Shown in pieces: positions 1 through 11,211 of a DNA stretch of 64,000 nt. Both the position numbers and the translations under genes were made by a program. The stretch is from Nocardia sputorum (lineage in GTDB: Bacteria; Actinomycetota; Actinomycetes; Mycobacteriales; Mycobacteriaceae), in contig NZ_AP026978.1 of the NCBI RefSeq assembly GCF_027924405.1, positions 1,054,001 to 1,118,000 on the forward strand, written 5' to 3'. The first letter of the stretch is position 1. The number at the start of each line of letters is the position of its first letter. Under the pieces are notes generated by a model. It was not told the origin of the DNA and did not search any database. It worked only from the letters and a program-made list of their open reading frames with translations.

Positions 1-21
1 AGGTGCCGAAAGGGAGACAGC

Positions 22-189
22 GTGAGCGCGTATCGCTGCCCCGTCTGCGACTACGTTTTCGACGAGGCGAAAGGTGCGCCGCACGAGGGCTTTCCGGCGG
101 GCACCCGGTGGGAGGCGGTTCCGGACGACTGGTGCTGCCCGGACTGTGGTGTACGGGAAAAGATCGACTTCGAGCCGATAGGGACATAG
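22..189 (+). CDS. rubA: Rubredoxin, AlkG1-type
   Basis: A 55-residue rubredoxin, a one-iron electron carrier. Two Cys pairs that ligate iron are visible: CPVCD near residue 6 and CPDCG near residue 39. The GTG at 22 follows a purine-rich GGGAGACAG. The CPDCG-VRE ending resembles the AlkG1 class, which is reported not to reduce AlkB itself. The gene is 9 nt ahead of a second rubredoxin and then a TetR gene, the usual alkB-rubA-rubB-tetR order, so an alkB probably ends just before the window (inference). Position at the window edge hides the promoter. Confidence 0.93.
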   Translation: MSAYRCPVCDYVFDEAKGAPHEGFPAGTRWEAVPDDWCCPDCGVREKIDFEPIGT

Positions 190-198
190 GACGACGAA

Positions 199-381
199 AT
201 GACGGAGTACAAGCTCTACCAGTGCATCCAGTGTGGTTTCGAATACGACGAAGCCGAGGGCTGGCCGGAGGACGGCATCGCGCCGGGCACCCGCTGGGAC
301 GACATCCCCGACGACTGGACCTGTCCGGACTGCGGCGCCGCCAAGGCGGATTTCTACATGGTCGAAATCGAACGGTCGTGA
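199..381 (+). CDS. rubB: Rubredoxin, AlkG2-type
   Basis: A 60-residue rubredoxin with iron-binding pairs CIQCG (near residue 9) and CPDCG (near residue 42), followed by AAKADF, the pattern of AlkG2-type rubredoxins that pass electrons from rubredoxin reductase to alkane monooxygenase AlkB. It starts 9 nt after the first rubredoxin and is surely cotranscribed with it. The acidic [18 protein letters not shown] middle part is typical of the family. The two tandem paralogues probably differ in role; assignment of type is from remembered family motifs. Confidence 0.94.
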   Translation: MTEYKLYQCIQCGFEYDEAEGWPEDGIAPGTRWDDIPDDWTCPDCGAAKADFYMVEIERS

Positions 382-421
382 GATTTTGACTGCGGCAGGC
401 GCCCGTGACAGGGTCGCGGGT

Positions 422-1042
422 ATGCCGCGCAACGGAACCAGGATTCCCTACCAGGAGGCCGCGCGGGACCTGCTGCGGACGTCGGTCCTGGACGCGATGC
501 GCGAACTGCTCACCGAGCGGGATTGGTCCAAGATCACGCTCGGTGACGTCGCGGCCAGGGCGGGCGTGAGCAGGCAGACGCTGTACAACGAATTCGGCTC
601 GCGCAGCGGCCTCACCCAGGCCTACGCGCTGCGCCTGGCCGACTTCCTGGTCGATCACGTCGACGCCGCGATCAACGGCAACGTCGGCGACGTCCGCGCC
701 GCGTTCCGCGACGGGATGGCCAACTTCTTCTTCGACGCGGCGTCCGACCCGCTGGTGCAGTCCCTGGTCGCGGGCGAGGTGAAGCTGGATCTGCTGCGCC
801 TGATCACGCTCGACGCGGGACCTTTGCTCGAGCACGCGACCGAACGGCTGTCGCGCGCCTTCCAGCACAGCTGGGTGGCATCGACGGCGGCCGAATCGGA
901 CGTGATCGCGCACGCGCTGGTGCGCATCGCCCTCAGCTACATTCCCACTCCGCCCGGTCCTGGCCGCGACGCGCCCGCGGAATTGAGCGCGCTGCTGAGT
1001 CCTTACGTCGAAGCGATCCTCGCCGCGCGGGTGCAGAGCTGA
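422..1042 (+). CDS. TetR-family regulator of the alkane operon (AlkU-like)
   Basis: A 206-residue TetR regulator. The N-terminal helix-turn-helix is clear at about residues 35-60 (ITLGDVAARAGVSRQTLYNE, then FGSRSGL); the C-terminal part is a helical ligand-binding domain. It lies 40 nt after rubB in the place of Rv3249c/alkU, so it most likely controls the alkB-rubA-rubB operon and perhaps the nearby second alkB in response to an alkane or fatty-acid ligand (inference). The ATG at 422 is the first in-frame start just ahead of the conserved domain; the RBS is weak, so translation may be coupled to rubB. Confidence 0.9.
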   Translation: MPRNGTRIPYQEAARDLLRTSVLDAMRELLTERDWSKITLGDVAARAGVSRQTLYNEFGSRSGLTQAYALRLADFLVDHVDAAINGNVGDVRAAFRDGMANFFFDAASDPLVQSLVAGEVKLDLLRLITLDAGPLLEHATERLSRAFQHSWVASTAAESDVIAHALVRIALSYIPTPPGPGRDAPAELSALLSPYVEAILAARVQS

Positions 1043-1210
1043 GCCGCGCGAGCCACCGCTCGCGACCTGGCGCATATGCAGCACATTAAAAACCGACTGC
1101 ACGGCTTGTAATAGCGATCACGTTTCAACCGACGGCATCGTTGTAACGGACCACAAGTCACGAAGTATTCTCAGGCGACGGTGTTCGGGTCTTCTCTGAG
1201 TGGAGCAAAA

Positions 1211-2368
1211 GTGCAAACGGTTGGCAAACGGGTGGGATCGCCCGATCCCAAACGCCATCTGTGGGTTCTCGGCTTGCTCGCGCCGTCGTCGGCCTTGCTG
1301 CCCTCACAACTGGTGCTGCACACCGGTCTCGAGGTGTTCTGGTGGATCGGCCCGATCATCGTGCTGATCGTCATCCCGGTGCTGGACTGGTCGATCGGCG
1401 TGGACGGCAGCAATCCGAAGGACGAGGACTACGAGCTGCTCTCCAACGACCGGTACTACCGGTGGTGCACCTACTTGATGCTCCCGGTGCAGCTGATCGG
1501 CCTGGTGATCGCGAGCTACATGTGGGCCGGTGACGACCTGAGCGTGGTCGACAAGCTCGGTCTGGCGACGACCCTCGGATTCGTCAGCGGCATCGGCATC
1601 AACGCCGCCCACGAACTCGGGCACCGGGTGGAGCACCTGGAGCGCTGGCTGGCCAAAATCGCGCTGGCCCAGTCCGGATACGGGCACTTCTTCGTCGAGC
1701 ACAACCGCGGCCATCATGTGCGGGTGGCGACACCGGAGGATCCGGCCAGCGCCCGGCTGGGGGAGTCGCTGTGGGAGTTCCTGCCACGCAGCGTTTCCGG
1801 CAGTTTCCGGTCCGCGCTAGCACTCGAGCGGGAGCGGCTCGCGCGCAAGGGCAAGGGCTGGTGGAGCGTGCACAACCACATCCTGCAGGCATGGTCGATG
1901 ACGCTGGTGCTGTTCGGCGCGCTGATCGCGGCGTTCGGCTACCAGGTGCTGCCGTGGCTGCTGTTGCAGGCCGTGATCGGCATCGGCCTGCTGGAGACGG
2001 TGAACTACGTCGAGCACTACGGATTGCTGCGGGCGCGCCGCGCGAACGGCATGTACGCTCGCTGCTCGCCGCGCGACAGCTGGAACAGCGACCACCTGGT
2101 CACCAACATCTTCCTGTTCCACCTGCAGCGGCACAGCGACCACCACGCCAATCCGGGCCGCCGCTACCAGACCCTGCGTACCTCCGAGCAGGCCCCGCAA
2201 CTGCCCGCGGGCTACGCCGCCATGATCGTGCTGGCCGCCATCCCGCCGCTGTGGCGGTGGATGATGGACGACCGCGTCCTCGCCCACTACGGCGGCGACA
2301 TCACCTTGGCGAACATTCAGCCGCGCAAGCGGGGCCGCATCCTGGCGGCGCGCGGGGCGACGGCGTAA
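1211..2368 (+). CDS. alkB: Alkane 1-monooxygenase (stand-alone paralogue)
   Basis: A 385-residue integral-membrane non-heme diiron hydroxylase that oxidises terminal methyl groups of alkanes or fatty acyls with electrons from rubredoxin. The histidine boxes are visible: HELGHR (near 140), EHNRGHH (near 167), NYVEHYG (near 271) and LQRHSDHH (near 308), with about six hydrophobic segments. I prefer the GTG at 1211, 5 nt after a GGAG, over the upstream in-frame GTG at 1181. It stands alone between tetR and ahcY, where the M. tuberculosis order has no gene, and so looks like an extra copy. Upstream sequence 1043-1210 shares the 10-mer ACGGCATCGT with the repeat region before the ferredoxin reductase at 20.8 kb. 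Confidence 0.93.
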   Translation: MQTVGKRVGSPDPKRHLWVLGLLAPSSALLPSQLVLHTGLEVFWWIGPIIVLIVIPVLDWSIGVDGSNPKDEDYELLSNDRYYRWCTYLMLPVQLIGLVIASYMWAGDDLSVVDKLGLATTLGFVSGIGINAAHELGHRVEHLERWLAKIALAQSGYGHFFVEHNRGHHVRVATPEDPASARLGESLWEFLPRSVSGSFRSALALERERLARKGKGWWSVHNHILQAWSMTLVLFGALIAAFGYQVLPWLLLQAVIGIGLLETVNYVEHYGLLRARRANGMYARCSPRDSWNSDHLVTNIFLFHLQRHSDHHANPGRRYQTLRTSEQAPQLPAGYAAMIVLAAIPPLWRWMMDDRVLAHYGGDITLANIQPRKRGRILAARGATA

Positions 2369-2483
2369 CGGGCGCTGCGGTCGCCGGGTCCCGGCCCGGC
2401 CGGTGCGAAGAGCGGCCGCGTCGTCCGCCCCCGGTCGTGAGCGACTAGCCTTGCCTCGGTACTTGCCGAACCAGGAGAGGCTG

Positions 2484-3968
<1,485 letters not shown>

Positions 3969-3976
3969 CCGCCCTG

Positions 3977-4014
3977 CCGGATGTCCCGTCGATGTTCGGT
4001 GGCGGGACACCCGG
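3977..4014 (+). terminator. Hairpin after ahcY
   Basis: CCGGATGTCCCG at 3977-3988 pairs with CGGGACACCCGG at 4003-4014, with one mismatch and a 14-nt loop, starting 8 nt after the ahcY stop. There is no T-tract, which is normal for terminators of high-GC actinobacteria. Confidence 0.5.
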
Positions 4015-4098
4015 CCCGGCGAACCCCGCCGGAGCAGGGGATGCCCACCGGTCAGCCGGTGGTGGCATCGGGTAGTAGGCGGGGTATTCTCCCTGGTC

Positions 4099-4746
4099 AT
4101 GGGAGTGCTGATAGCGGTCGAGGGGCTCGACGGCGCGGGTAAGCGGACGCTGATCGAGCGGGTGGTCGCCGATCTGCGTGGTCGCGGGCTGCGCGTCGCG
4201 ACGATGGCCTTCCCCCGCTACCGGGTCTCGGTGCACGCCGACCTGGCCGCGGAGGCGCTGCGCGGCGCGCACGGCGACCTCGCGGGCTCGGTCAGCGGCA
4301 TGGCCCTGCTGTTCGCGCTGGATCGCGCGGACGCCGCAGACGAGCTGTCGAAGCTGTTGGCCGACAACGACGTTGTGCTCCTGGACCGTTATGTCGCTTC
4401 CAACGCCGCCTATTCGGCCGCCCGCCTCGGGCAGTCGGCGGACGGCGAAATCGTGGATTGGGTGGGCGAATTGGAGTTCGGCCGATTCGCTCTGCCGGAG
4501 CCCGCGCTCCAGGTGTTGCTGGACGTGCCGACCGAACTCGCCGCCGAGCGTGCCCGCAAGCGTGGCGAACTCGACGCCGAGCGCGCGCTCGACGCGTACG
4601 AGCGCGACGGCGGTCTGCAGCACCGGACCGGTGCGGTGTACCGTGAGCTGGCCGAACGCCACTGGCGCGGACCGTGGTGGACCTATCGATCCGAGGACGG
4701 CCCGGCTTCGCTGGCCGCGCGCATCGCCGAAATCGTTGGTCGATAA
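4099..4746 (+). CDS. tmk: Thymidylate kinase (dTMP kinase)
   Basis: A 215-residue kinase that phosphorylates dTMP to dTDP for DNA synthesis. The P-loop EGLDGAGKRTL is at about residues 8-18, the DR(Y/H) motif LLDRYVASNAAYSAA near 95-108, and the lid region with RKRGELD near 153. The P-loop lysine is present; the basic pattern is close to mycobacterial TMK. It precedes mtrA by 78 nt, the same order as in mycobacteria. No clear ribosome site is seen before the ATG at 4099; a short leader or leaderless transcript is possible. Confidence 0.95.
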   Translation: MGVLIAVEGLDGAGKRTLIERVVADLRGRGLRVATMAFPRYRVSVHADLAAEALRGAHGDLAGSVSGMALLFALDRADAADELSKLLADNDVVLLDRYVASNAAYSAARLGQSADGEIVDWVGELEFGRFALPEPALQVLLDVPTELAAERARKRGELDAERALDAYERDGGLQHRTGAVYRELAERHWRGPWWTYRSEDGPASLAARIAEIVGR

Positions 4747-4824
4747 GGTTGGTTGTGCCGCGGGTTCGCACCAGTGTTGGCGTGGCGGCCCGATCCTGGC
4801 CTGGGAGATGACAACATAGTAGTT

Positions 4825-5502
4825 ATGAAGCCGAAGATTCTGGTCGTCGACGACGATATGGCACTCGCTGAGATGCTGACGATCGTCTTGCGCGGGGAAG
4901 GGTTCGACCCGCACGTGGTCGGCGACGGCACACAGGCCCTGGCGGCGGTTCGCGAGATCCGCCCCGATTTGGTGCTGCTGGACCTGATGCTGCCCGGCAT
5001 GAACGGCATCGACGTGTGCCGTGTGCTGCGGGCCGATTCCGGGGTTCCGATCGTGATGCTCACGGCGAAGACCGACACGGTCGACGTCGTGCTGGGTCTG
5101 GAATCGGGCGCCGACGATTACATCGTCAAGCCCTTCAAGCCGAAGGAACTCGTCGCCCGGGTGCGGGCCCGCCTGCGCCGCACCGAGGAGGAGCCCGCCG
5201 AGCTGCTGTCGATCGCCGATATCGTGATCGACGTGCCCGCGCACAAGGTCAGCCGCGGCGGCGCGCAGATCTCGCTGACACCGCTGGAGTTCGACCTGCT
5301 CGTCGCTCTGGCTCGTAAGCCGCGTCAGGTGTTCACCCGTGAGGTCCTGCTCGAGCAGGTCTGGGGCTACCGGCATGCCGCCGACACCCGCTTGGTGAAC
5401 GTCCACGTGCAGCGGCTGCGGGCGAAGGTCGAGAAGGATCCCGAGAACCCGGAGATCGTGCTGACCGTCCGCGGTGTCGGTTACAAGGCCGGACCGCCGT
5501 GA
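4825..5502 (+). CDS. mtrA: Response regulator MtrA
   Basis: A 225-residue OmpR-class response regulator. The receiver domain (about 1-115) has the acidic pocket DDD near residue 10, phospho-acceptor Asp53 in [11 protein letters not shown], and the Lys in VKPFKPKEL; the winged-helix DNA-binding domain (about 130-225) ends in [19 protein letters not shown] and [11 protein letters not shown]. It is nearly identical in pattern to mycobacterial MtrA, the regulator of cell division, cell-wall hydrolase and replication-linked genes. Its TGA overlaps the GTG of mtrB by 4 nt, so the kinase is translationally coupled. Confidence 0.98.
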   Translation: MKPKILVVDDDMALAEMLTIVLRGEGFDPHVVGDGTQALAAVREIRPDLVLLDLMLPGMNGIDVCRVLRADSGVPIVMLTAKTDTVDVVLGLESGADDYIVKPFKPKELVARVRARLRRTEEEPAELLSIADIVIDVPAHKVSRGGAQISLTPLEFDLLVALARKPRQVFTREVLLEQVWGYRHAADTRLVNVHVQRLRAKVEKDPENPEIVLTVRGVGYKAGPP

Positions 5503-7583
5503 TCCATGGCGTGATCTCGCGTCTCCAACGATCGCTGGCTCCGGTGGTGGCCTGGTTCCAAGCGGTCGGCATTGCCTTAGGCCACCTGTGGCGGCGTTCG
5601 CTGCAATTGCGTGTCATCGTGTCCACGCTGACGCTGTCGCTGATCGTCATCACGATTCTGGGCGTCGTGCTGACCAGTCAGATCACCGACCGGCTGTTGG
5701 ACGCCAAGATCAACGCCGCGGTCGAGGAGATGGACCGTGCGCGCAACACGGTGGAGAGCCAGCTTGCCGGTGTGCACGACATCGGCGCTCAGCCGCAGCG
5801 GCTGGAGGAGGCGCGTAACGCGCTGTCCAACCGGGCCGGTACCGGCCGATCCACCGGCGCGGCAGGGAGTTTCGATTCGGCGCTGAGCGTCATCGGCGGG
5901 ATGCCGCCGCAGCAGATCCCGTCCGGCCCGATCCAGGAGGTGCCCGACGAACTGCGCCGGTTCGTGCAGCGCAACCAGGTCAGCTACCAGTTCGCCACCG
6001 TCGACGACGCGGAGGGTTACCGGGGTCGCGCGCTGATCATCGGCAGCCCGAGCGCCGAGATCCCGACCCTGGAGATCTACCTGATCTTCCCGCTGGCCAA
6101 CGAGGAGCGCAGCCTGTCGCTGATGCGCGGCACCATGCTGGTCGGCGGCATCGTCCTGCTGGTGTTGCTGGCCGCGATCACCGCCCTGGTGACCAGGCAG
6201 GTGGTCCTGCCGATCCGCTCCGCGGCCCGGATCGCGGGCCGTTTCGCCGACGGCAGGCTCAAGGAGCGCATGCTGGTGCGCGGCGAGGACGACATGGCTC
6301 GACTGGCCCAGGCGTTCAACGAGATGGCCGAGAGCCTGTCCAACCAGATCACCCAGCTGGAGGAATTCGGCAATCTGCAGCGCCGGTTCACCTCGGATGT
6401 CAGCCACGAGCTGCGCACTCCGCTCACCACCGTGCGCATGGCCGCCGACCTCATCCACGGCAGCAGCGACGACCTCGATCCCGCCCTGGCCCGCAGCGCC
6501 GAGTTGCTGGTCAACGAGCTGGACCGATTCGAGGGCCTGCTCAACGACCTGCTGGAGATCAGCAGGCACGACGCGGGCGTCGCCGAACTCCAGGTCGAGT
6601 CGCTGGACGTGCGGATGTGCGCGCGGGCCGCGATCTCGACCGTGCGGCACCTGGCGAAGGACGCCGGCGTCGAGATCATCAGCGACATGCCGGAGGAGCC
6701 GCTGGTCGCCGAGGTCGATCCGCGCCGCGTGGAGCGGGTGCTGCGCAATCTGCTCGCCAACGCGATCGACCACAGCGAGGGCAAGCCGGTGCTGATCCGG
6801 ATGCGGGGCGACGCCGATGCCAATTCCGTCGCCGTTGTCGTCCGCGATCAAGGCGTCGGCCTGCGGCCGGGCGAGGAGAAGCTGGTCTTCAACCGGTTCT
6901 GGCGCTCGGATCCGTCCCGTATGCGCCGCTCCGGCGGCACCGGCCTCGGACTGTCGATCAGCGTGGAGGACGCGAACCTGCACGAAGGCAAGCTCGAAGC
7001 GTGGGGTGAGGCCGGGCTCGGCGCCAGCTTCCGCCTGACGTTGCCGCTGGTGCGCGGCAAGAAGCTCGGCCCGAGCCCGCTGCCCTTGGAGCCGGCGCGC
7101 AAGTCGATGCGCGTCGTGGAGCCGGAACCGCCGGCCGATCGCGGCGCGGCCGACGCGGGTACGGCGGAACCGGCCGTCGCCGAGCCGGGCGGTGCGAGCG
7201 CGCCGCGGCGCGACTCGGCCGATCCAGGTGCCGCGCGAGTGACGAATGCCGTGCGTCATGACGCGGAGGCGGATGCTTCCGATCCGGTCGGCGCGCATCC
7301 GGACGGCTCCGAGACCGTGGCGCCGGTGGGCGTGCGGTCGGAGCTCTCGGACGATGCGGCCGCGCCGCACGGCTCGGAGCCGGGTGGCGACGACGGCGAC
7401 GACACGGGCTCGGGAGGCGGCGAGCCGAGCACGGGTGGGCCGCACGGAGCGGCCAACGGCACGGCGACGCCCGCGGACAGCGTTTCGACCGAAGCGGCGC
7501 CCGTGTCCGGAGCGAACGGATCGCCCGCGTCGGAGTCGGCGCAGACCGGTGGGTCACGCGAATCGGGGGACGGACAGCCATGA
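5499..7583 (+). CDS. mtrB: Sensor histidine kinase MtrB with long disordered tail
   Basis: A 694-residue membrane kinase partner of MtrA. Order: N-terminal membrane segment near residues 42-62, extracytoplasmic domain to about 205, second membrane segment about 208-230, HAMP, phospho-acceptor His in [15 protein letters not shown] near 305, and ATPase motifs [18 protein letters not shown] and GGTGLGLSI. The kinase core ends at about residue 520; the remaining 170 or so residues are rich in Ala, Pro, Asp, Gly and Glu, look disordered, and are much longer than the tail of the 567-residue M. tuberculosis protein. GTG start overlaps the mtrA stop (GTGA), and the stop overlaps the lpqB start (ATGA). 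Confidence 0.97.
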   Translation: MIHGVISRLQRSLAPVVAWFQAVGIALGHLWRRSLQLRVIVSTLTLSLIVITILGVVLTSQITDRLLDAKINAAVEEMDRARNTVESQLAGVHDIGAQPQRLEEARNALSNRAGTGRSTGAAGSFDSALSVIGGMPPQQIPSGPIQEVPDELRRFVQRNQVSYQFATVDDAEGYRGRALIIGSPSAEIPTLEIYLIFPLANEERSLSLMRGTMLVGGIVLLVLLAAITALVTRQVVLPIRSAARIAGRFADGRLKERMLVRGEDDMARLAQAFNEMAESLSNQITQLEEFGNLQRRFTSDVSHELRTPLTTVRMAADLIHGSSDDLDPALARSAELLVNELDRFEGLLNDLLEISRHDAGVAELQVESLDVRMCARAAISTVRHLAKDAGVEIISDMPEEPLVAEVDPRRVERVLRNLLANAIDHSEGKPVLIRMRGDADANSVAVVVRDQGVGLRPGEEKLVFNRFWRSDPSRMRRSGGTGLGLSISVEDANLHEGKLEAWGEAGLGASFRLTLPLVRGKKLGPSPLPLEPARKSMRVVEPEPPADRGAADAGTAEPAVAEPGGASAPRRDSADPGAARVTNAVRHDAEADASDPVGAHPDGSETVAPVGVRSELSDDAAAPHGSEPGGDDGDDTGSGGGEPSTGGPHGAANGTATPADSVSTEAAPVSGANGSPASESAQTGGSRESGDGQP

Positions 7584-9403
7584 CAATGCGTGTCGGAGCT
7601 ACGCGGATGCGGCGACTGAGCGTGCTTGTGGCGGCGGTGCTGGCGGTCGTGGTGCCGCTCACGAGCTGCGCCAGCCTGCCGGAGTCCTCCGCGCCGGAGG
7701 CGCTGGGCACCATCAACCGGGAGCCCACCTCCGAGGGGCCGCCGCCACCGGTCGCCGACCGCGATCCCGATCTGCTGCTGCGTGACTTCCTCCAGGCCAC
7801 CGCCGATCCCACCAACCGGCACCTGGCCGCCCGGCAGTACATGACGCCCGCGGCCTCCACCCAGTGGGACGACGCGGCGGGCACGGTCATCGTCGAGAAA
7901 CCGGACACGTTGCGAGAGTCGCGCTCGGGAGACAAAGCCAACTACCTGATCCGCGCGCGCAAAGTCGGGGAGCTGTCCGCCGACGGCGGGTACCGCCCCA
8001 ACGACGACATTCCCTTCGTCGAGAACAAGATCGAGCTGACCAAGATCAACGGCCAGTGGCGCATCGACGAATTGCCCGACGGCGTCGTCATGGACTCCAC
8101 CGCGTTCTTCAAGTCCTACCGCCGCTACGTGCTGTACTTCATCGATCCGACCGGCAACCTGGCCGCCCCGGACCTGCGCTGGATGTCGGTGCCGAAAGCC
8201 CAGCTGGCCCAGCGATTGCTCAGCTCGCTGCTCGAGGGGCCGCAGCCCGCGCTGGCGTCGGTGCTGCGCAACGAGCTGACGCCGCCGATCGCGCTGCGCG
8301 GGACGATCACCAAGGCCAACGGTGACCCCGACGGCGTCGGCATCGGGCTCGGTGGTGTCAAGATCGACTTCGCCGGCGCGTCGGCGCTGAACCCGCGCGA
8401 GCGCGAACTCCTGGCCGCACAGGTGGTGCTCACGCTGTCCAGTGCCGACATCCTCGGCCCGTACATGCTGCTCGCCGACGGCAAGCCGCTGGACGAGCGA
8501 TTCGCCGCGAACGGCTGGAGCGTGGCGGACGTGCAGCAGTTCAATCCGGTCTCCTCCGCGCGCAACCAGGCCGGGCTGCACGCGCTGCGTGGCGGCGGGC
8601 TGGTCCAGATCGCCGCCAACGGCGGCATCACTCCCGCGCCCGGCTACTTCGGCGCGGTGACGAACTTGCAGTCGGCGACGCTCTCGCCGGACGGTCAGCT
8701 GGTGGCCGCGGTGGCGGAAGCCGCACGACCGCCTGGCGTGCCGTCGCGCACCCTGATGGTCGGCACATACGGTGGCAACGCCTTTCCGGTGGCCGAAGGC
8801 TTCACCATCTCCCGGCCGTCGTGGACCGCGGACGGCAGCGCGGCGTGGGCGGTGGTCGACGGTGAGCGGGTAATCCGCGCGGTCACCGATCGGGGGACGG
8901 GGAACGTGTCGGTGCAGAACGTCGACATCTCGGGGCTGACGGCGGCGTCCTCGGCCACGGCACCCCGGCTGCCGATCACGGAACTGCGCGTCTCGCGTTC
9001 CGGGGTGCGCGCGGCGATGATCGCGGACGGCAGGGTGTACGTCGCCGTCGTGGTGCCCCAACCCGACGGAAAGCTGGCGCTGACCTCGGCGCTTCCCGTG
9101 GGGGTCGGGCTCAGCACGGCCGCGGTGTCGGTCGATTGGCTCGACGCGGACACCATCGTCATCGCCCGCGAGGGCAATGTGGACCCGGTCAGCACGGTCT
9201 CGGTCGACGGCTCGGAGCCGACGCCGCTGACGTCGCAGAACCTGACGGCGCCGGTGCGTTCGGTGAGCGCGAGCCCGGATCATCAGTACGTCGCAGACTC
9301 GCGCGCGGTGCTGGAGCTGACCTCCGCTCCCGACCAAGGGCAGCCCTATTGGCGCGAGGTGCCGGGGCTGGGCGCGAACGCCGTCCCTGTGCTGCCTGGG
9401 TAG
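7580..9403 (+). CDS. lpqB: Lipoprotein LpqB, MtrB-associated
   Basis: A 607-residue lipoprotein. A signal peptide ends in the lipobox LTSC at about residues 28-31, so the mature protein starts at the lipidated Cys and sits on the outer face of the membrane. A GerMN-type domain lies about 200-320 and a beta-propeller-like C-terminal half follows ([27 protein letters not shown]). LpqB is known in mycobacteria to interact with the MtrB sensor domain and modulate MtrAB signalling. Start ATG overlaps the mtrB stop by 4 nt, so the three genes form one coupled operon. Confidence 0.96.
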   Translation: MTMRVGATRMRRLSVLVAAVLAVVVPLTSCASLPESSAPEALGTINREPTSEGPPPPVADRDPDLLLRDFLQATADPTNRHLAARQYMTPAASTQWDDAAGTVIVEKPDTLRESRSGDKANYLIRARKVGELSADGGYRPNDDIPFVENKIELTKINGQWRIDELPDGVVMDSTAFFKSYRRYVLYFIDPTGNLAAPDLRWMSVPKAQLAQRLLSSLLEGPQPALASVLRNELTPPIALRGTITKANGDPDGVGIGLGGVKIDFAGASALNPRERELLAAQVVLTLSSADILGPYMLLADGKPLDERFAANGWSVADVQQFNPVSSARNQAGLHALRGGGLVQIAANGGITPAPGYFGAVTNLQSATLSPDGQLVAAVAEAARPPGVPSRTLMVGTYGGNAFPVAEGFTISRPSWTADGSAAWAVVDGERVIRAVTDRGTGNVSVQNVDISGLTAASSATAPRLPITELRVSRSGVRAAMIADGRVYVAVVVPQPDGKLALTSALPVGVGLSTAAVSVDWLDADTIVIAREGNVDPVSTVSVDGSEPTPLTSQNLTAPVRSVSASPDHQYVADSRAVLELTSAPDQGQPYWREVPGLGANAVPVLPG

Positions 9404-9651
9404 TCCCGCCGCGGCCCCACGTTGACCGCCGAAGGCGCACCGGTATCCCGCGTGGGGCAGGTGGTCATGGGCGAGCGCGAGCAGAGGTGCCGTCGTCAGG
9501 GCTCGGTGGATTCAAGGGCCAGCGGCCGGGCAAACGGCGACCGGTCGGCAGCTGAACGTCGGTGCCGCAACGGCGTACGTTCTTCCTTCCAGTGGCATCG
9601 CGATCGACGTGATCGAGCGAACATGTCGGGGGCCGGGCGCACACTCGGTCG

Positions 9652-10296
9652 ATGCGAACCCTGCTCGATCTGGTGCTGCCCGCCGCCTGCGCGGGCTGCG
9701 GACGTCCCGGAGCCGAGTGGTGCGCCGCCTGCGCCGCCACGCTGTCCGGCCCGCCGGTGCGAGTGTGGCCGCGCACCGATCCCGGCGTTCCGTGCTGGGC
9801 GCTCGGGCCGTACGCCGGGCCCGCGCGGCGGGCGGTGCTCGCCGCCAAGGAACGGGGGCGGCGGGATCTGGCGACGCCACTCGGCGCGGCGCTGGCGGGC
9901 GCGCTCGCCGAGTTGCGTTCGCCACGCCTGCCGTTGGTGCTGGTGCCCGCACCCAGCAGAGGCATGGCGGCGCGCCGCAGGGGTGGTGATCCGGTATCGC
10001 GGGCGGCCGCGGTAGCTGTGCGATGGCTGCCGAACAGCCAGCTGATGCCCCTGTTGCGGATGGGGCGAGGGGTGCGTGATTCGGTGGGCTTGACACCCGC
10101 CGAGCGGGCTCGCAACCTGAAGGGGCGGGTGACCACGGCCCCCGGTCCTGCTACCGACTGGGGAGTACCGGCGAATGCCGAGGTGGTGCTGGTCGACGAC
10201 GTTCTGACCACCGGTGCGACGGCCCGCGAGTCGGTGCGTGCGCTGGAGCGCGCCGGATTGCCGACACGTGGCGTTCTGGTTACGTGTGCTGCTTGA
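9652..10296 (+). CDS. comF: ComF-family phosphoribosyltransferase-like protein
   Basis: A 214-residue ComF-type protein. An N-terminal zinc-ribbon-like part has CAGC near residue 14 and CAAC near 25; the C-terminal phosphoribosyltransferase fold has the PRPP loop VVLVDDVLTTGAT at about 180-192. In naturally competent bacteria ComF helps DNA uptake across the membrane; in actinobacteria its role is unsettled. It sits between lpqB (248 nt upstream) and hpf, as in mycobacteria (Rv3242c). The ATG at 9652 begins exactly at the conserved RTLLDLVLPAACAGC. The 9404-9651 gap shows no convincing gene. Confidence 0.88.
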   Translation: MRTLLDLVLPAACAGCGRPGAEWCAACAATLSGPPVRVWPRTDPGVPCWALGPYAGPARRAVLAAKERGRRDLATPLGAALAGALAELRSPRLPLVLVPAPSRGMAARRRGGDPVSRAAAVAVRWLPNSQLMPLLRMGRGVRDSVGLTPAERARNLKGRVTTAPGPATDWGVPANAEVVLVDDVLTTGATARESVRALERAGLPTRGVLVTCAA

Positions 10297-10479
10297 CTCC
10301 GGGAAATTTGCGTGAACACTGGCGATCAGCGCGTCGGCGGACTAGCGTCGCGGACACACACCCGAACCGCAAGTTTGGAGGTGGCGCCTCGGACCACATG
10401 TGCCGAGCAATTGTCGATCGGCACGGCTCAATCCCGCCGCACTGGAATCGGTCGGTGCGGCCAGATCCGGGAGGTACGC

Positions 10480-11211
10480 GTGACGACTTCTTCACGACCT
10501 TCAGTGAAAGATCCCGCTCCTTCGGTGCTGGAAGCCGGCACCCAGGAAACATTCGAGCAACCCGCAACGGAACGACCACGGGCGCCGCGCGGCGACATCG
10601 TGGTGAAGGGCCGCAACGTCGAGGTGCCCGATCACTTTCGTGTTTACGTCGCGGAAAAACTCTCCCGATTAGAACGCTTCGATCCATCGATCTTCCTCTT
10701 CGACGTCGAGCTGTTCCACGAGCGCAACCGCCGTCAGCGCAAGAACTGCCAGCGCGTCGAAATCACCGCGCGCGGAAAGGGTCCCGTCGTGCGGGCGGAG
10801 GCGTGCGCCGACAGCTTCTACGCCGCCTTCGAGTCGGTGACCGCGAAGCTGGAGAGCCGGCTGCGCCGCACCAAGGATCGGCGCCGGGTGCACTACGGCG
10901 ACAAGACGCCGCTGTCGGTCGCCCAGGCCACTGCCGATCTGGTGGACGACTCCCTGTTCGAGCGGCTCGGCGAATCCGGTGCCGCGCACGCGCACGAGGA
11001 GGAAGGGCGGGAGCCGGACTACGAAGCGGGTCCCGGGCACATCGTGCGCACGAAGGTGCACTCGGCGACGCCGATGTCCGTGGACGACGCTCTGTACCAG
11101 ATGGAACTCGTCGGCCACGACTTCTTCCTCTTCCAGGACAAGGAGACCGACCGGCCTTCGGTGGTCTACCGGCGTCACGCCTTCGACTACGGCCTGATCC
11201 GCCTGGCCTGA
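10480..11211 (+). CDS. hpf: Long-form ribosome hibernation promoting factor
   Basis: A 243-residue long HPF. The N-terminal S30AE domain (about 45-145) starts DIVVKGRNVEVPDHFRVYV; a charged linker follows; the C-terminal dimerisation domain ends RPSVVYRRHAFDYGLIRLA. Long HPF binds the decoding centre and pairs 70S ribosomes into inactive dimers in stationary phase or hypoxia. The GTG at 10480 follows GGGAGGTACGC, a good ribosome site; upstream codons in frame are not family-like. Its 3' end overlaps the convergent membrane protein gene by 25 nt. Confidence 0.95.
   Translation: MTTSSRPSVKDPAPSVLEAGTQETFEQPATERPRAPRGDIVVKGRNVEVPDHFRVYVAEKLSRLERFDPSIFLFDVELFHERNRRQRKNCQRVEITARGKGPVVRAEACADSFYAAFESVTAKLESRLRRTKDRRRVHYGDKTPLSVAQATADLVDDSLFERLGESGAAHAHEEEGREPDYEAGPGHIVRTKVHSATPMSVDDALYQMELVGHDFFLFQDKETDRPSVVYRRHAFDYGLIRLA

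Noticed and set aside
2369..2483. A possible S-adenosylhomocysteine riboswitch before ahcY
   Set aside because: The 115-nt leader is GC-rich but I could not find the conserved core of a SAH riboswitch by eye; a covariance search with the SAH riboswitch model would decide.
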